Shown: positions 12,652-25,755, counted from the first letter of the stretch. The stretch: DNA of 64,000 nucleotides from Sipunculus nudus (GCA_026874595.1 CM049322.1:6373900-6437899); one strand, 5' to 3'. Program-made: numbers and translations. Notes: generated by a model not told the origin, from the sequence alone.

Positions 12652-13314
12652 AATAGCTCCCAAATAATCCGATATAGCCATAGACTACAGGGTCCAATAC
12701 CTCCCAAATAATCCAATATAGCCATAGACTACAGGGTCCAATACCTCCCAAATAATCCAATATAGCCATAGACTACAGGGTCCAATACCTCCCAAATAAT
12801 CCAATATAGCCATAGACTACAGGGTCCAATACCTCCCAAATAATCCAATATAGCCATAGACTACAGGGTCCAATACCTCCCAAATAATCCAATATAGCCA
12901 TAGACTACAGGGTCCAATACCTCCCAAATAATCCAATATAGCCATAGACTACAGGGTCCAATACCTCCCAAATAATCCAATATAGCCATAGACTACAGGG
13001 TCCAATACCTCCCAAATAATCCAATATAGCCATAGACTACAGGGTCCAATACCTCCCAAATAATCCAATATAGCCATAGACTACAGGGTCCAATACCTCC
13101 CAAATAATCCAATATAGCCATAGACTACAGGGTCCAATACCTCCCAAATAATCCGATATAGCCATAGACTACAGGGTCCAATACCTCCCAAATAATCCAA
13201 TATAGCCATAGACTACAGGGTCCAATACCTCCCAAATAATCCAATATAGCCATAGACTACAAGGTCCAATACCTCCCAAATAATCCGATATAGCCATAGA
13301 CTACAGGGTCCAAT
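12652..13314. repeat. 44-bp minisatellite, 15 copies
   Basis: 'tagactac' recurs exactly every 44 bases from 12681 to 13297, giving 15 copies. Units are almost identical; the only frequent variant is 'aatccgat' for 'aatccaat' (first unit and two units near the end) and one 'acaagg' for 'acaggg'. Such homogeneity implies recent expansion or ongoing conversion. Non-coding. Confidence 0.95.
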
Positions 13315-13319
13315 GCAAT

Positions 13320-16300
13320 GAAGGCAGCCTTTATCTATGTATCTTACATAATCTGACACCAAAAAAAAACTCGCTAGAAAATCTTCTTATATATTATCAC
13401 AATAACAAACAAATCGTGATAACATGATGCATAATTTCATTTAATATTTAGCTTAACCCCTTTTAATTTTAGCAAGGCATACAGGGCTAATGCGAACCTG
13501 CGTAATGGGATTTACACCAGGTATAATGCTTCAATGCTGGACCATTGCATTTCAAGTACATGTGTAACATGAACACAGGAACAATGCAAGTACAATACAT
13601 TTTGAACAAGAAACAATTACACAAACATCACTGCTGAAATTCTGGCATGGGTGCACACAGCACAACTAGAATATCAGCAGAGGCTGACAAAAGCCCTCAG
13701 CCAAAAGAACAGTGTTTATAGGTGGTAACAGTAACAAGTATGAAATATTTGTTCTCACATGAATGCATATCTGTCCATGTCTCAGTTACAATTTAAACAG
13801 GACAGGTATGTAGTACTTTTGCAAGTATGGTAAGACCGATCTCATGCAGTACTTAGAGATCATCAAGGCATATCATTAGTGCTTCCTGTGAAATAAGCTC
13901 CCAAGTTTTTTTTTCTATTCTAAGCTCTGTGACCTTGAAAAGTAGGTCAAGGTCAACCATCTTTGAACTTAACCAAGATTTTGTTAATTTGCATCAGCAC
14001 TGAAGAAATGAAGTTCCTGTGATGAATACCTTTGGAGATATCCCGCTCACAAGGCCAAAGTTGAAAAATCCGATAAAATTCATTAAAGGTGGCTAATTAG
14101 TGTTTTTTTCTATAATCAGCGTCAAAACGTAGAAAAATAGGTTAAGGTCACCCATCTTCGAACTTGACCGGGATTTTGTCGCTATATATCTTCACCGAAG
14201 AAATAAGATTCCTACGGTGAATCCTTTTAGAGATATCCTGCTCAAAAGGTGAAAGTTAACAGACGCCGGACGGACGGACAGCTTAGGTGACGACAATAGC
14301 CCATCAGCCTAATGATTGTACAAATGATTCTAGCTGACACCACCAGTCTTGTATACAACAAAGCTATCAGAGATGTATACACAGCCCAATTTCAGGCTGA
14401 TATGTCAAACCCCTCCTTAGAAATAAGCAGGGACATACACTGTAAAAAAACATTGTAGGTGGCGCCACCAGTCTTGTACACGATAAAACTATCCGATATG
14501 TATAAATATGCCCAATTTCAGGCTGATATATCAAATTCCTCCGTAGAAATAAGCAGGCACATACACTGTGTAAAAGTCATTGTAGGTGGCGACACCTGTC
14601 TTATGAACGAGAAAGCCATCAAAGAAACATAGACAGGTCAAAATATCAGGCCAATACATCAAATTTCCCTTAAGTTTGATGCACTGGGCTGACCAGGCTT
14701 AGATGAGAAAGGCAGTTGCCCCGAGTGAACTGTGACAAATTACTGGCTCAAGCTACTGCACTGAGTGAACTTTCGATCTGCACCTGGCTAGAATGAGTGA
14801 ACTTTTGACCTGTACCTAGAATATGCTACCCATGAGGTGATCACATGGTGCCCATGAGGTGTTCACATGACACCCATGAAGTGATCACATGCCTTGTACC
14901 TGGCTGCACTGAATGAACTCTTGATCTATATCTGCCTACACTGAATGAACTCTTGACCTGTTGCCAAATCTGAAACAGTTGGCAGTCTGTCATCCTATTT
15001 ATAGATACAGACACATTCTATTGGTAAATCTGTTTACACATACTCAAAGACTTATGCTAAAATGCTTTTATTTTTCAAGCTGACATATTCATAAGACTTT
15101 TTTTTTCAAATTATCTAGAATAATAAAGGATACAGTCCTATCACTGTAAAAGGTCCAATAATTCTACCAAAAATCATTTAAGTTTACTTAAATGAGGCCA
15201 GCTAAGAATCATGTCCGTGCGATGTTACAGAAGTTATAATTGAAACAACATTTTTATAGAAGAAGACTATTGCAGTCCTCAGTTTGAAATAGGCTTAATA
15301 ATGGCCATAAGACCAACTTAAGCTTTTCACGACTCTACAAAAAATTATCAAACTCAAGCTATTCTTATACGATTGAAAGAACCATGTCCTAGGATAATTC
15401 TTGTGAAAAATTGAACGAATCAGCTTTACAGTTTCATCATCAACATTTTTAAGCTGACAGAGGCTAATATTATGAGGTTTTTGCTCATAAACAGGCCAAT
15501 GTGGGTGGCGCAACAAAATCTGCAATTTCAACTATGAGTCATGTGACCAACATTTGCACAATACTTGGTGATGCTAGCTCCAGTCATTTCTGAGATTGCT
15601 ATATCAGTATGCTTACTTGGCCAAATGAATAAGTTCAAATTCACGGAACTCCGCCAAAATTCATCAAACGCAAACCATTTGAACAAACTTGAAAGGGCTC
15701 GCCTCTGGGACCATCTCTGTAAAATATTGAACAATTTGGCTGGACCGTTTACGAGAAGACGACTTTTAAAAGGTTGTTCACCTTTTTCCCTATAAAATCT
15801 AAATAAATGCAGACAGCAAAAAAAACCTGAATCCTACAACATTTGATATGTGACAGATTATTGCATAAAATTTGGGGGTGTTAGCTCCTGCTATTCCTGA
15901 GAAATTATGGGTTAATGTACAGATGACTGATGACCCCCGAACAAAAAAGACAATGCAGGTGACCAATACCTGAATTTAATTTATGACTCATGTGACCACC
16001 ACTGGCATACAATTCGGTGATGATAGCTCCGGCCGTTTCTGAGATTGATATTTAAGTATGCTTTTCAGGACAGATGACTTAGTTCAATTTCCTGTAACTC
16101 GGCCAAAATTCAACGAACATGAACCATTCGAACAAATTTGAGAGAAATGGTATAAGAGATTATTACTGTTAAATAATGAACAATTTGACTGGACCGTTTC
16201 GGAGGAGAAGATTTGTAAAGGCTTTTTAGCTTTTTCTCCATAAAATCTAAGAAAATGCAGTTAGCCAAAAAATAAGAAAAATCCGATAGTTTTTCAGATG

Positions 16301-16430
16301 GCTAATTTTTTGCATAAAATTTCGTGATGCTAGCTCCTGTCGTTTTCGAGATAGTATTGGTTAACGTACAGATGACGGACGACAGACGACGGACGACGCC
16401 AACCCATAACATAAGCTCACAGGTTCGCTT
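13320..16430. repeat. dispersed and locally duplicated repeats
   Basis: No gene is recognisable. The stretch holds: a 'ggtcaaggtca' module with a terminal 'gacgccggacggacggac' (about 13900-14280); three copies of a 122-126 bp unit with 'ccaccagtcttgta' (14340, 14467, 14590); short repeats of 'cccatgaggtgatcacatg' and 'ctgaatgaactcttgac' (14700-14960); and a direct pair of about 450-bp units (about 15500-15930 and 15960-16400) with 'gagtcatgtgaccaac' and 'tttctgagattg', ending in 'gacggacgacagacgacgg'. Confidence 0.6.
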
Positions 16431-16524
16431 AAAACTATCAGTTAATACATTTAATGGAACTTTATTTTTGTTAAATATTTACACTTAAAACATTATATTC
16501 TACGTATAAATGCAATAAGCTACA

Positions 16525-16690
16525 CTAGTTGGTAATTGTCCGTGGGTATTTGTCTTGTTAGTAATTGACTGTGGGGTAATTCTGTGGGGATAATTGTCTC
16601 GGGGGTTTTAGACTTGTTGGGATACTTGTCCGGGGGTAGTTGTCGGGGGGGGGGGGGAATTGTCCGTGGTTAATTGTCCTGTTGCGATCA
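16525..16690. repeat. degenerate short tandem repeat with G-run
   Basis: Irregular reiterations of 'ta(a/g)ttgtc(c/t)(c/g)(g/t)ggg' roughly every 18-30 bases, including a run of about 13 G near 16647. A proline-rich frame on the minus strand is produced by this repeat and is not a gene. Confidence 0.6.
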
Positions 16691-16989
16691 CCAAGACAGC
16701 TGCCGGTATAGATCAAATGTAAATACACCAAGCATACCTCTGTGCATGACATACTTTAACATTTGTAAAAAAAATTACATTGTTTGCTCTAATCACCTCA
16801 GTTGTTGATATGCATGTTCGCCAAGTGCCTACGTGGGGGGAAGCTTATTTGCACGAGGTTAAAAACTGCTCGTACGTCCTTGTACTTTACACCGGGAGAA
16901 GTGGCCTGATACAGGTCACCTGATATCTGTACACTTTATTCCTGGTCCAACAAATGATGTAATGGTATTGCTTTTTATCAGGGCCCTGT

Positions 16990-17112
16990 AAAATGTATAT
17001 ATATCCGTGTTGCCTATAGTTACGACATAAAGTAAGCAGACGCATACAGTAAGGCCATATACGCAATATTGTTACTGACGGCGTTTGTCATCCCTCATAG
17101 AATCAAACAGAA
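16990..17112 (+). promoter_or_regulatory. TATA-like promoter and possible leader exon of the NLR gene
   Basis: A TATA-like 'tgtatatatatcc' lies at 16994-17006. About 30 bases downstream the sequence becomes less AT-rich and ends in a donor-like GTGAGT at 17113, consistent with a non-coding first exon. A second leader exon may run 17196-17310 (acceptor 'ataacag', donor gtgagt at 17311). This sits directly upstream of the CARD-NACHT-LRR gene and on its strand. Inferred from sequence signals only. Confidence 0.4.
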
Positions 17113-17220
17113 GTGAGTTTCAAATATTTAGAATATTAAAAAAGACTTCAGAATTGATCGAATTAAATGGTCATTAAAAAATTTACTTATAACAGCTTTT
17201 TGACAAAAAGTTTATATGGC

Positions 17221-17944
17221 ATGAACCTGGGAGAACCATTTTATGATCCGACACAGCCAAATGTGACAAAACTATCAACAGTCAACAAACGACTGTGTGG
17301 AACAGCACGGGTGAGTTATTACATATTTGTCCACACAATGTTATAGAGATATTATTTAAATGAGAGAAGAGTATTGTTCAATCCAGGGATCTTTTTTGGC
17401 CGGGGGGGGGGGGATTTTCTACTTTTTTTATAGGCAAGATGATTTTGCTGAAAGTGATGAAGGATGATTTTGTATAAAAAGCAAAATTTTCATATGGTAG
17501 ACACAGAATGTTCCCCAATTCTGTTCAAACTTTGAAGTATAACAGAAGCATTCAACTCACACCTGTTTCGATAGGGTTCTTAAAATAATGGTTCTCATAC
17601 ATGTGATATCTGAATCAATAAAATCACTACAAGGCTGTAATGAATGGCATCTGTACGTCCTGTACAAAAGAAAAATAATATTTTAATGAACCGGGTTCGC
17701 AAATGTGGTGTCACATCTTGCAAGCTCACGGAGACATATGTTTGATTTAAATCATATATGTACCTTAACACACACATGTATTCTATATCATAATGCTGAT
17801 CATACATAAAACAAGGTTAATCTGTGACAAACAAAGGAACGATATCTGAATATTGCTGATTAGACTGTTGGTCTTATCTTTCAGTTATCTCTCTGCGCTT
17901 CAACCTTTGCCAGATATAATGTTACCAACACGCCAAGGGCCTAA
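17221..17944 (+). other. possible upstream ORF in the NLR leader
   Basis: ATG at 17221 opens 30 codons to the donor at 17310. Spliced to the acceptor at 17884 it continues 19 codons to TAA at 17942-17944, overlapping the main start (17919) in a different frame. None of the nearby acceptors tested brings it into the CARD frame. It may be a translational-control uORF, a sign of a missed exon, or simply untranslated. Confidence 0.3.
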
Positions 17945-20900
17945 AGGACATTCCACGGAATCAGCAGACAAGTCACATGGAGGTATACAGCATGATATTC
18001 TTGATAACTTAGTATTTTATCAACTATAAAGATTCATTATCCGCTTCTGCCCTGACCAGGAGACATTTTCACCTCGTCCCGTATGTCAGTCAAACCACCG
18101 GGCTGTTCGTCTTCAAATATTTCATATAGAAAAGGAGATAACAAAAGCCGTTGTTTTGATTCTAATTAACGTGACAAATACACAGGCATACTTCGCTACT
18201 TCTTGTGTTTATGAATTTTCAAATGAATTTCAGGAATTCCAAGCCACTGCAACATCATAACTAAAAATAGGGTTCGTTTGGTTCAGAGCATAGACGTATT
18301 GAATACACCAATACTTGATCAGCTTTCACAGGATGGCGTCATTTCTCAGACGCAACTGGAAGCACTCAAGGTAAATTTTAAATTTTCTAACTGGGTAATC
18401 ATTGGGTTTGCGAATCAAAGTTCAATCGATAATACATACCGTATATAATCGGCGTATACCTGTTTTTATTAAAATATAAAACAAACTTTCTTCAAGAAAC
18501 CAAAATGTCATGTTTGTGACTTATTTTTATTTAGTAGAAGCACTCATTCAAATTATTAAACTTCTGTACAATTATTACAAGTTAAATATCAAATATTGTT
18601 TGCTTATTTCAACATCTGCAACTTCTTTATATTTAGCAGGAGAATTCAACAAATATACAGAGAGTGTCTGCTCTGCTTGATCATGTGCAAAAGCGACCTG
18701 ATGAGGACTGGCAGAAATTCAAGAAATGTTTGACCATGCATGGTCATGGTCACTTGGTTGAGGAAATGGAATCCGGTAAATACTTATATCAATCGATATA
18801 TCTTAAATGACACTTTATCATTTTGATACTGCGTGCAGCTTCAAATCCACTCTGTTTATTTAAAACTTCCTGACAGTTTTCCTGCAAGTGTGCAATACCT
18901 GGTTTCCTTGTATTAATACCCAAGTGTCAGTAAATGTGCTTACCGAATTTATTTATTCTTCCAATAATGATAATAATAATAATAAATAAATAAATAAAGA
19001 GAAATCATGAACATTAACACACTGGACATATTTCCTCTGATAAGATGATTGTATGTCAAACATTTTATTTGACATATTAATTATGTTTATTAGTAACGCG
19101 TCGGTCACGTATATTCCTATTCGTTGTTTCATGGAAACATGTAAATCTCTTCGTTCTGTTTAGGCCTGGCTATCGTAACTGCTACGTGCATACTTCACCA
19201 TCACTTAAGTCAAAACGTGCGAGACTGAAAACAGAATATAATATGGTTATTAATTCTGATAAAATTAAAGATATCTTTTCTCCTTGATTATGTCTTACCC
19301 CTTAATTATGCAACATTTGTTTTCACAGAAACCATGGAGATCAATGAAAGCATCAGTAACTGTCAACAAGCAATTGCTCGACATTACAAGAGATTCCACA
19401 AGGACGTTGTTTTGTATCCCCATGGCAGCAGAAAAAGAACCGTCAGGCTGAATGCTGTGTACACCAGGATGACATTCTCTGTGAATACAGACGACGGGAA
19501 AACCATCCACCGCACTGATATGGCCAGTATATTGAGTAATGTAAGCTTAATGTGTGTGTTGAGCCTCTAGTATTTATCTTCTGGTGCCTCATTACTTTAC
19601 TCCTACAGCATTTTATTTATCTGCTACCCTCACATGTTACTTATACTCATGCATTTGACTTTCTGAATTCGAACGATAAATTCTAATTCATGTGATACCA
19701 AGTAATTTTACCTCAGTTGTATTTTTGGGATTGAGAGATATAGCCATTAGTCAATACAACAGCGGGGCGCTATTAATAATTTAAAGTAAGGATTACCTCC
19801 TGACGTTTACCGATACATCTGCTGTGGCCACACAAACTTAGGTCACTAAGACATATACACTTCAGGTTAAACTCTACTATCTGTTAAAATTTATGCAACG
19901 TTATATTTTTGTTCAGAGCGGGATTTATGTTTCGTCATTTTCGATAATGAAAATCGGTATACTTTAGCAGTAAATCATACAGAAACAATGGCAACAGGTG
20001 GCATAACATGGTTGCTATAGACTAGTATAGACAACTGTATGTTTTTAGCTCGGCTAACTCAAAGTCATCCGAGCTATAGCAATCACTCTTTGTCCGTCGT
20101 CCGTCTGTCTGTCTGTTAACCAGGCACAAATCGTAATCGCTTGACCTGGAATCTTTTAACTTAATATCCAGAGAGGATCATGAAAATTCTCCTTGGAAAC
20201 CTGAAATAAGGTCACTGTTACCCATATCCTTTGAGCTATGGGGCTCAAAAGTACCCCCAAGAATAATTTAATATGTGATACAAAAACCCCAGTATCTGAC
20301 AGCTAATCCATTGATCACCATGATTCTTTGCACTCATATTCATCATGGAGTGTTTAATCAGATCCTGCAGACTGGTGGCGCGACATGGATTTTTTTTCGG
20401 AATTTTAAGCCTTTTTTCTTAATTTTTGAGACCTTCAAAGATGCGGTCGTCCATTAATCAGGCACAAATTGTAAAAATTGGAACTGGAATCTCCTAACTT
20501 GACATCCACGGTTGTCCATTTAAAATATCTTTGGAATCCTGAAAATATATCTCTGTTGCCAATATCTTCCGAGCTATGGGGCTCAGAACTACCCCCCAGA
20601 ATAATTAAAAATATGATACCAAAGCTCCAGAACATGAATAACTCATACATACCCTTAGAGGTCCTCAACAGTTCTCCTCAGAAAATTGAAATTAGGTCAC
20701 TGTGACTTATTTTCCTGGAGTTTACTGTTCAACCCCCCCCCCCCCCCCCCGGAAAAATTATTTAAAAAATACACACTAATTATAAGATTCCTCTTAAACG
20801 GCTTGATGGATTGTTATCAAATTTATTGTGCTGTTAGGTCTTAATTAACCTTCGTAATGGGCATGAATGGTAGCGCCACTAGCATTACCCAATTTTTAAC

Positions 20901-23900
20901 ATTTTACATGTATTTTTGAGAACACCACGTCTGTTAATAAGGCACAAATCATACCCGTATAGGCTAGAATCATGAACCTCTGCATCCTGATACTCTCAAA
21001 AACCTAAAATAAGGTCACTGTGACCTATATTCTCCGAGTTACGGGGCGTGTTTCAGCACCCCAGAATTAATGTAAATTATACAAAAATTGCCAGATTCCT
21101 CAAGAACGGCTTCATCGATTTTAATCACATTTGGTATGCTTATGGGTCCTAATTAATCTTACCTACTGGGCATTAATGTTGATGCCACCCGCATTATCTT
21201 AATTTTAATGATTTTTTACTCATGAAGAGAAGACGAAACGAGAATTGATGTGGCTGCTTTGGTCAAAACCGGATCCCACTACATATTTTTCCAAATTTCA
21301 AGTACATTACAGATACAGAAGAGACAGCAATATTTTGTCTACAGGTGGTTAACACAACATAGTCTCACACAAAAATCAGTAAAATAAATAGAAATATCTA
21401 TTTGTTTTCACGCTTTTGGTCAGTGTATCACACCGGGCAAAGATTTCAATTGCCTTTATCATGTTTAAATTCAAATGATCGCTTAAAATTTGAATTAGTC
21501 ATAACAATCAAATATTCTGTCTAATGGAACAGGCATTAATGACATTTTCATTCATTTTTAATTGATAAACATTACCATTGCAAACCTGTATAAAAAACAC
21601 GAAATGACAGATGACAGCATGGATAAACATAATTCAGCTGTCATACGTAAAGGAAATATACCATATTTATATACCTTATGTACCATAAGGCCTTAGTTGT
21701 CTTTACTGTATTTTTTTTTTATTTCATAAAAAAGGGAGTATATGTCAATAATTGGTTTATTTTCAAAGAGGAAGCTCTGTTCACTTCACATATATAGACA
21801 GAAGATGTAGACACTGTACTATACGCCACCACCGGGGGCATGGAGAATGCATCGATTAGTTAAAATAACTATATGTAAAAGCCATCAATTAAAGTTTCTT
21901 AAATAAAGCAGATCTGATTAATAATATGACCCAATCAAAACTGTGTTACTAACTTTCAGACAGGAGAGTGCACAAGGACCTCTCTACAAGGATACCCAGG
22001 AACTGGAAAATCAACTCTAGTAAATTGGTGTCTGACCACATGGGCTGACCATGTCTTGGAAGCAAAGTCTCACGCAGAGGACACTGGGAATGGAGCCTCA
22101 TCTAGCCACCCAAGAACATGTACAGCTGGGTTTGGTTATGACATTGTCTTGGGGATTTTCTTAAGGTACGTTAAAAAAGATGCGACATTCGCTCAAACAG
22201 TACAGGATCAAATACAAGGGGCCGACATGAAGAAAATACTAAACTACATCAAGCAAAACCCAAAGAGAGTTTTTTTCATATTTGATGCCTTGGATGAATA
22301 CGATCTGGATACATCACAAGAAATTACGGATATTCTGAAAGGAAATCTGCATTCGGAAGTGTCCAGGTTTGTTACGTCCCGTCACTTGCAGGCACAAGGC
22401 AAATCAGCTGATCTAATCAGGTCATATGATAAGCATATAGAACTCAAGGGGTTTGTTGACAAAAGTATTGATGAATACATAAAGAAATATATGCAGAATT
22501 CTCGTTATCTTCAAACACAGTCTTCCAAACAGTATGAAAGCACTGGAGAAGCGGCCGCATGTGATTTGATCAAGATTATTAAGAAATCAAGATGTCTGCC
22601 TCTCTGCCATACCCCGTTATATCTTTGCTATATCTGCCAACTCGCTGAAGCCGGGGCGGACATCAGCCACCTAAATAAAACTGAGCTCTACATCATGATT
22701 ACCAAATACATCCTTGATGTTAACAAGTGCAAAGATGATACACCAAAAATCAGAGATCTCACCAGTTTGGAAGAATATCACAGCGACTTGATAAAATGCG
22801 GGACAGCAGGCCAGATCTTTTTCCGAAATGAAAAGAAAAGCAAGTGTGTTTTCTCAAAGAATATTGGTTCATCAGAAGCTACAGACGAGTTGGTTGCGAC
22901 TGGAATCCGTCTCGGACTTATTATACCAGTCCAACCTGAACATTTAGCAAATGCTATTTACACATTTCCACATTTATCACTGCAGGAATTAGTGGTGGCC
23001 TACGCCATTGTGCATGATCAGACACAGAGACAACTATTTATATCTTATTTGACCGACATATTCCGACTACACGACTGCCGTAATATAATTTCATTTTGTT
23101 GTGGTATGTCTGAGCAGTGCGGGAACGAGCTGCTCTCACACGCTGTCAAACTTGTCCGAAACAGCAAGGACAGACCGACCGCTCAACAGTGTCCATACTT
23201 TAACCCCGTGGCCTGGCACTCAGGGAAGGTTGACTGGGTGGCTGAAGCATCGCCATCAAATGATATCAGTTTTTATATTGCACAATGCGTGGCGGAGTTT
23301 AAAGAGCCGAACCTTAGTGATATTCCTTTACCAGACAGGATTACACTAGATCTCTCTCAGCCTGAGACTTACAATATGTTGACAATGTTCAGACACAACA
23401 AGTCACAATCAGCGGTTAGAACTATTGTGATAAAGAATGGTGCTCTCAGTAGAGATATGTGGGAGACAACAACATCAGTAATGCTGCCACATGAGCTCAC
23501 ACAGCTTTATTTAACCTTGAATTGTATAGAGGACACGGCAGCACTAGCAGCCAGTGTTAAACAAATGACCAACCTGGACACTCTAAAACTGGAGATAAAA
23601 TCCCTGACAGAGACTGACAGTGAGCGAATCCTGGCGGCGATCCCACAAACCATATCTCTTGGTAGTTTGTTTCTAAGATATTTCCGCCTGAGTCCCCACG
23701 GAGCTGATTTATTATGGGACTTTGTGGGGACTCAGCATCGTCTGTCGTGGCTACGTGTATCACACACTGACCTGACACAGCTTGGTCAACGCGTGACGTC
23801 ACTCATCACTTCTCAACATCTGGCTACACTTGAAATCGACAACACTCACGTGACCCGGCAGCAGGTGACGTCACTGTGTACCGCTCTGCCGGGTCAATGT

Positions 23901-24332
23901 CCTCAGCTCGTGTGGCTGGACATGTCCGGTAATGATATATCTGGTGTGGAGGACCGAGTGGCTGAGGCCGTCTCAAACCTTAACCATCTCTCATTGCTTA
24001 TCATCAGGAACTGTAATATAACATCACAGGGACTGTGGCGGATCCTGCAACATCTGCCCGACTCACTGCGTATGTTAGACATTAGTGACAATGGTTTCAC
24101 ACATTTCTCACGGCTGTCAGAGTGTCGTTATTTTATAAAGTATGTTCGTTTTCTCGTGTGTTTGGGTACAGCTGTACCGGCCGAGGTGATGCAAGAACTG
24201 GTACAAGTGTGTGACCAAAACCTCCCTGATCTCAAACTGATGTACGACCACAAATCATTCCAGGCTGGTATACAAGCTTTACAGGCGTTTACTGCTGGAC
24301 TGCTTGGTGAGATAAATACCAGGCGACGCTAG
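17919..24332 (+). CDS. NOD-like receptor: CARD-NACHT-LRR
   Basis: Five exons join in phase: 17919-17982, 18234-18370, 18640-18775 (or from 18637), 19329-19540 and 21960-24332, giving about 973 residues. Residues about 25-112 fit a CARD: NRVRLVQSIDV...ILDQLSQDGVIS...NIQRVSALLDHVQKR...WQKFKKCL. Exon 5 opens into the NACHT ATPase: Walker A GYPGTGKST (about 194-202), Walker B VFFIFDALDEYD (about 287-298), then a sensor-like VTSRH and an IELKGF..KSIDEYI motif. From about residue 680 leucine-rich repeats follow (LVWLDMSGNDIS, LRMLDISDNGFT). Proteins of this architecture are cytosolic danger or pathogen sensors that oligomerise through NACHT and recruit CARD partners. The start is chosen because it is the first ATG in the CARD frame; in-frame codons before it lack a stop back to the acceptor at 17884, so an upstream start is possible. 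NACHT and LRRs share one exon. AATAAA at 24384 follows. Ligand and partners cannot be told from sequence. Confidence 0.85.
20040..21230. repeat. repeat cluster in NLR intron 4
   Basis: Three successive modules with 'aggcacaaatc', 'ctggaatct', 'gaaat(a)aggtcactgt' and 'gagctatggggct', at about 20040, 20455 and 20930, together with a C-run near 20730. This is the family seen at 2.5-3.6 kb. It starts with 'agctcggctaactcaaagtcatccgagcta', a partial inverted repeat. Non-coding. Confidence 0.65.
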
Positions 24333-24383
24333 GTTAATTTCTACATGACAAGAGAAAGACTTTGCATGGTTAAAATTATCAAA

Positions 24384-24389
24384 AATAAA
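24384..24389 (+). terminator. poly(A) signal of the NLR gene
   Basis: AATAAA 51 bases after the stop codon at 24330-24332. Confidence 0.5.
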
Positions 24390-24539
24390 TTTTTTGTTAA
24401 TTTTTTATAAAAAAAAATCAATTATACGTTCTTCTTTTTTTTCTAAATAGGCTATGTATGACTGAATGTGGAGATAAACCATTGGCGGCGAAACGAAATA
24501 TTCATATGGGGCCTATAGGCCTATAATAGTAGACATATA

Positions 24540-24854
24540 AATAAATAAATAAATACAGGGCCGTTGCCTGACCCAAATGGCGGGGGGGGGGGGGGGGGAA
24601 GGGGGGATTAAGCAGATGCGAGGGGACAAAGCACCCGAAGGAGTAGGGGTGTCCCCTTCCCATGGTGTGGAAATTTTTGAAAAAAAAATGTATACTACTG
24701 CATTTTGGTGCAATTTTGCTGTCATTTATTGGTCAATGATTACTTAGAAAAAAAAAATTTTTTTAAAGAATATATCAACTTTGCAATATTTTTTCTGCAC
24801 CTCAAATCCTAAGAGGGCATGCAGCTGCCCCCCCCCCCCCCCGAATCTACAGCC

Positions 24855-24905
<51 letters not shown>

Positions 24906-25040
24906 ATATATATATATACGCACTTATGGGGTTGATATGGGGAGAAATACTGGTACTCTTATGTTTTTCATATAAAATTATTGGGGGAGGGAGGGGACTC
25001 AGCCCCCCCCCCCCAGGCCCCCCGGTTTCGCCGCCTATGT
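24540..25040. repeat. homopolymer-flanked repeats with (AT)n
   Basis: 'acagggccgttgcctgacc' with a long G-run (about 24582-24598), a C-run (about 24829-24842) followed by 'tctacagccctgata', an (AT)n tract 24857-24900, and 'agcccccccccccc' to 'ggtttcgccgcctatg' near 25000-25040. These look like decayed non-autonomous DNA transposons whose ends are G/C runs. Reading frames here are repeat-derived. Confidence 0.5.
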
Positions 25041-25232
25041 AAACGGACATCCGTATACATTTGATCAGTACGGGAAATAGATATTTAGATAATATATTAA
25101 AATAAAAAGAATAATTCAAGTTCAAGTAGAACCAAAGATTTGTAAAAGGGGGACATTTAATAGTCATTAATTACCATGCATATATATAATATTAATTTAG
25201 TCTTACTTTTAGTCTGTCTGAGCTGCTGATCC

Positions 25233-25490
25233 GCTGTGTGTAAAACAATAGCCAGCTCGAAGAGGTCAGTGAATACAGAGCTTAGAGAACAGCTGTGTGT
25301 TTATTTAAAAATCAATAGCCAGCTCGAAGAGGTCAGTGAATACACAGCTTAGAGAACAGCTGTGTGTTTATTTAAAAAGCAGTAGCCAGCTCGAAGAGGT
25401 CAGTGAATACACAGCTTAGAGAACAGCTGTGTGTTTATTTAAAAAGTAGTCAGCTCGAAGAGGTCAGTGAATACATAGCTTAGAGAACAT
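25233..25490. repeat. 67-bp tandem repeat, about 3.5 copies
   Basis: 'agctcgaagaggtcagtgaa' starts at 25254, 25321, 25388 and 25452 (periods 67, 67, 64). Units also contain 'agagaacagctgtgtgttta'. Copies are nearly identical; non-coding. Confidence 0.9.
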
Positions 25491-25753
25491 TCAATTAATG
25501 TATCATAGTGTCATTTTCAAGATCTGGGATGAAGGTTATGTATTTATCTCTGTTCGTGTACAAAAATATCCAGAATAGCGTAGGAATGTTTCAAAGTTTA
25601 AGTTAATTCAGACACAGTTCATAAGGAAGCCCAGTTTTCTAATAACAAACCTCATAGAAAACCGATGAACAAATGCAGAATTTAATATCCATTGGACTTG
25701 CTTGGTCCCTTTTATTTTAACCAGATCCTTTGCCATCATCCCATAAATATAAA

Positions 25754-25755
<2 letters not shown>

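Noticed and set aside
22056-24332. A 758-residue ORF starting at 22056 as a stand-alone single-exon gene
   Set aside because: The frame is open upstream to the acceptor at 21959 and that upstream part holds the Walker A motif, so the true protein begins in earlier exons.
24513-25167. Proline/glycine-rich ORFs near G and C runs
   Set aside because: They come from homopolymer tracts at transposon-like ends and the neighbouring (AT)n.
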